NCBI GenBank assembly: GCA_943704525.1
Contig: CALSCQ010000669.1
Location: 1 to 21,271 of the forward strand
Source: Pigoraptor vietnamica
Taxonomy: Eukaryota; Opisthokonta; Filasterea
Reading direction: 5' to 3'
DNA length: 21,271 nucleotides
Part shown: piece after piece, positions 19,940 to 21,271 of the stretch
Layout: each line of letters opens with the position of its first letter
How positions within the stretch are numbered: the first letter of the stretch is position 1
Translations under genes and position numbers: made by a program
The notes under the pieces: model-generated
What the model was told of the DNA's origin: nothing
Seen by the model: only the letters and a program-made list of their open reading frames with translations
The model's database searches: none

Positions 19940-20113
19940 GGTGTGTACGTAGAGGCACAGAAGACAGCAGTACTCACATTGTGTAGCACTTTTCTTGGCC
20001 ATACAGAGTCTCATCGAGCCGCCCGAGTTCCTGAACTGCAAGCAAACGCTCCGAAAAGGCACGTGGACCAGCTCTGGCACACGCAACATGCGCAAGTGAA
20101 CACGGAAGACAAT
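19940..20113 (-). repeat. Diverged direct repeat A, exon-like on the minus strand
   Basis: About 170 bp that closely resembles 20228-20399 (offset 287 bp). Shared landmarks on the minus strand are CCACGTGCC, TTGCAGTTC.GGAACTCGGGC and a donor-like GTGAGTACT. An AG (GTGTGCCAG) precedes the core. The two copies differ by a non-multiple of three inside the core, so the coding frame is not kept. Confidence 0.6.
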
Positions 20114-20227
20114 GCCTACAACAGTGAGTGCGAATGCAACACGGGGCGTGTGCGAGGTGTGTGAGAGAGCCGAGTTCGCATTGGAGTGTGCACGTGCACG
20201 TGTGGGGATGGAACATGGACGCTGGTG

Positions 20228-20399
20228 GTTATGCGCGTGTACGTGCGGATAGACAAGTACTCACTTGCGAAGCAGGCTGTACGCAGTCCCGTCGAGTCGC
20301 CCGAGTTCCCGAACTGCAAACGAATTCGGGGCTCCGTACAGGCACGTGGATCAGATCTAGCAACACAACACACGCGCAAGTGAGTGCAGAAGACAAATG
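20228..20399 (-). repeat. Diverged direct repeat B, exon-like on the minus strand
   Basis: Second copy of the 19940-20113 unit. On the minus strand the core is preceded by TTGTGTTGCTAG and followed by GTGAGTACTT. It encodes no recognised domain. Repeats A and B may be duplicated exons of an RNA or gene starting to the right of the window, or simply part of a dispersed repeat family. Confidence 0.6.
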
Positions 20400-20548
20400 A
20401 GCGCGCAAAAGTGTTCGCGAGTGTACAAACTATGTGTTGCGCATGCGTCGGCGTGAGCGGGCAGAGTCAGAAGGCCGGCGTGAGGTGAAGAAAGAACGCC
20501 CGAAGGAAAGGCACATAAACAGAGAGGCGTGTGGAGATGAAGCGCGCG

Positions 20549-20776
<228 letters not shown>

Positions 20777-20788
20777 CGTGCGACAAAG

Positions 20789-20885
20789 AAGTCTTACCTA
20801 GGCGGTCTCAGCCGGCCTTGCGTTCGCAATCGTCAGAGGCGCTGCGCATCTCGATGACGGAGGGACACGTTAGAGAGAGGGAGAT
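20789..20885 (-). repeat. Diverged direct repeat C
   Basis: About 95 bp similar to the internal part of the right-edge element (offset about 326 bp). Shared plus-strand landmarks are GGCGGTCTCA, GGCCTTGC, GGCGCTGCGCATCTC and ACACGTTAG. On the minus strand it ends with CCTAG then GTAAGA, a good donor. Spacing between landmarks differs by five bases from the other copy, so a shared reading frame is unlikely. Confidence 0.6.
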
Positions 20886-21099
20886 GTGCGTACAAGGTGT
20901 GTAGAGGGAGGTGGCACAGGAGGAACAACATGGGCAAGGGAGGCAGCGCGCAAACAACACGACCAAAGAAAGACACGGGAAGAAGGATGCATGTCGATGA
21001 GAAGGGGCACAAGAAAGGGCGCAAGCAGCACCACCGAACAAATTAAAGGCGAGGGAAGAAAGAGGCGCGAGGTGAAGCAGCAGGAGAGAGCGCGCGTGC

Positions 21100-21271
21100 T
21101 ATAGAGACAAACTCCCACCTCGGCGGTCTCAACTGGCCTTGCTTGCGTTCGGCGCTTGTCAGGGGCGCTGCGCATCTCACGGCCACGGAGGAACACGTTA
21201 GTGTGACCTAAATACAAGAGGCGGCGCGCGAGGACGTAGGAAAGGCACCGGGGGGGGAGTTTGTCTCTATA
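21100..21271. mobile_element. Right-edge element with exact 17-bp terminal inverted repeats
   Basis: TATAGAGACAAACTCCC at 21100-21116 has an exact reverse complement at 21255-21271, the last base of the window, and weaker matching continues inwards. The 172-bp interval carries the second copy of repeat C at about 21112-21200. Termini beginning TA and short size fit a MITE with a TA target site, but the outer limit is cut by the window edge and no transposase is visible. Confidence 0.55.

Overview
The window looks like nuclear DNA of a free-living unicellular eukaryote. Its GC-rich coding exons are split by short GT-AG introns (about 58-175 bp where bounded, some expanded by microsatellites to more than 400 bp). 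The intergenic DNA is AT-richer and full of simple repeats. The gene content (a DENND4-type Rab GEF with a MABP domain and a PPR-like unit, a signal peptide/EGF/transmembrane receptor-like protein, a type II membrane SGNH-like hydrolase, a folate-pathway FolB protein and a USP-like protease) fits a heterotrophic flagellate or amoeba. An apusomonad such as Thecamonas is my guess from general protein style only; nothing in the sequence proves it. I see no bacterial operon, tRNA, rRNA, CRISPR array or virus-derived element.

Layout, left to right. 1-2009: the 3'-truncated minus-strand gene of a ParB/sulfiredoxin-like protein, three coding exons plus a probable leader exon, with (TG)n tracts in its introns; it runs off the left edge. 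2010-2395: a shared upstream region. 2396-7405: a complete six-exon plus-strand DENND4-family gene (1473 aa). 7706-12512: a convergent minus-strand four-exon gene for a 1516-aa secreted-repeat/EGF/TM protein. 12513-13363: a divergent intergenic region. 13364-14884: a single-exon plus-strand gene for a type II membrane SGNH/PC-esterase-like protein. 15152-16006: minus-strand dihydroneopterin aldolase (FolB) exons, with a second FolB C-terminal exon just upstream and an apparent one-base frame slip near the C-terminus. 16007-16800: a (CA/TG)-rich stretch. 16813-18419: a plus-strand USP (C19)-like gene whose frame is interrupted. 18420-21271: no convincing gene; a repeat field with two inverted-repeat elements, an 18-bp minisatellite, two pairs of diverged direct repeats and a (GA)n tract.

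The genes do not form a pathway; they look like independent housekeeping or cell-surface genes packed on both strands. Splice junctions were chosen by GT-AG dinucleotides, reading-frame phase and protein-family continuity. For the DENND4, EGF/TM and ParB-like genes the phases close exactly across all exons. No searches were run, so every family assignment rests on recognised motifs.
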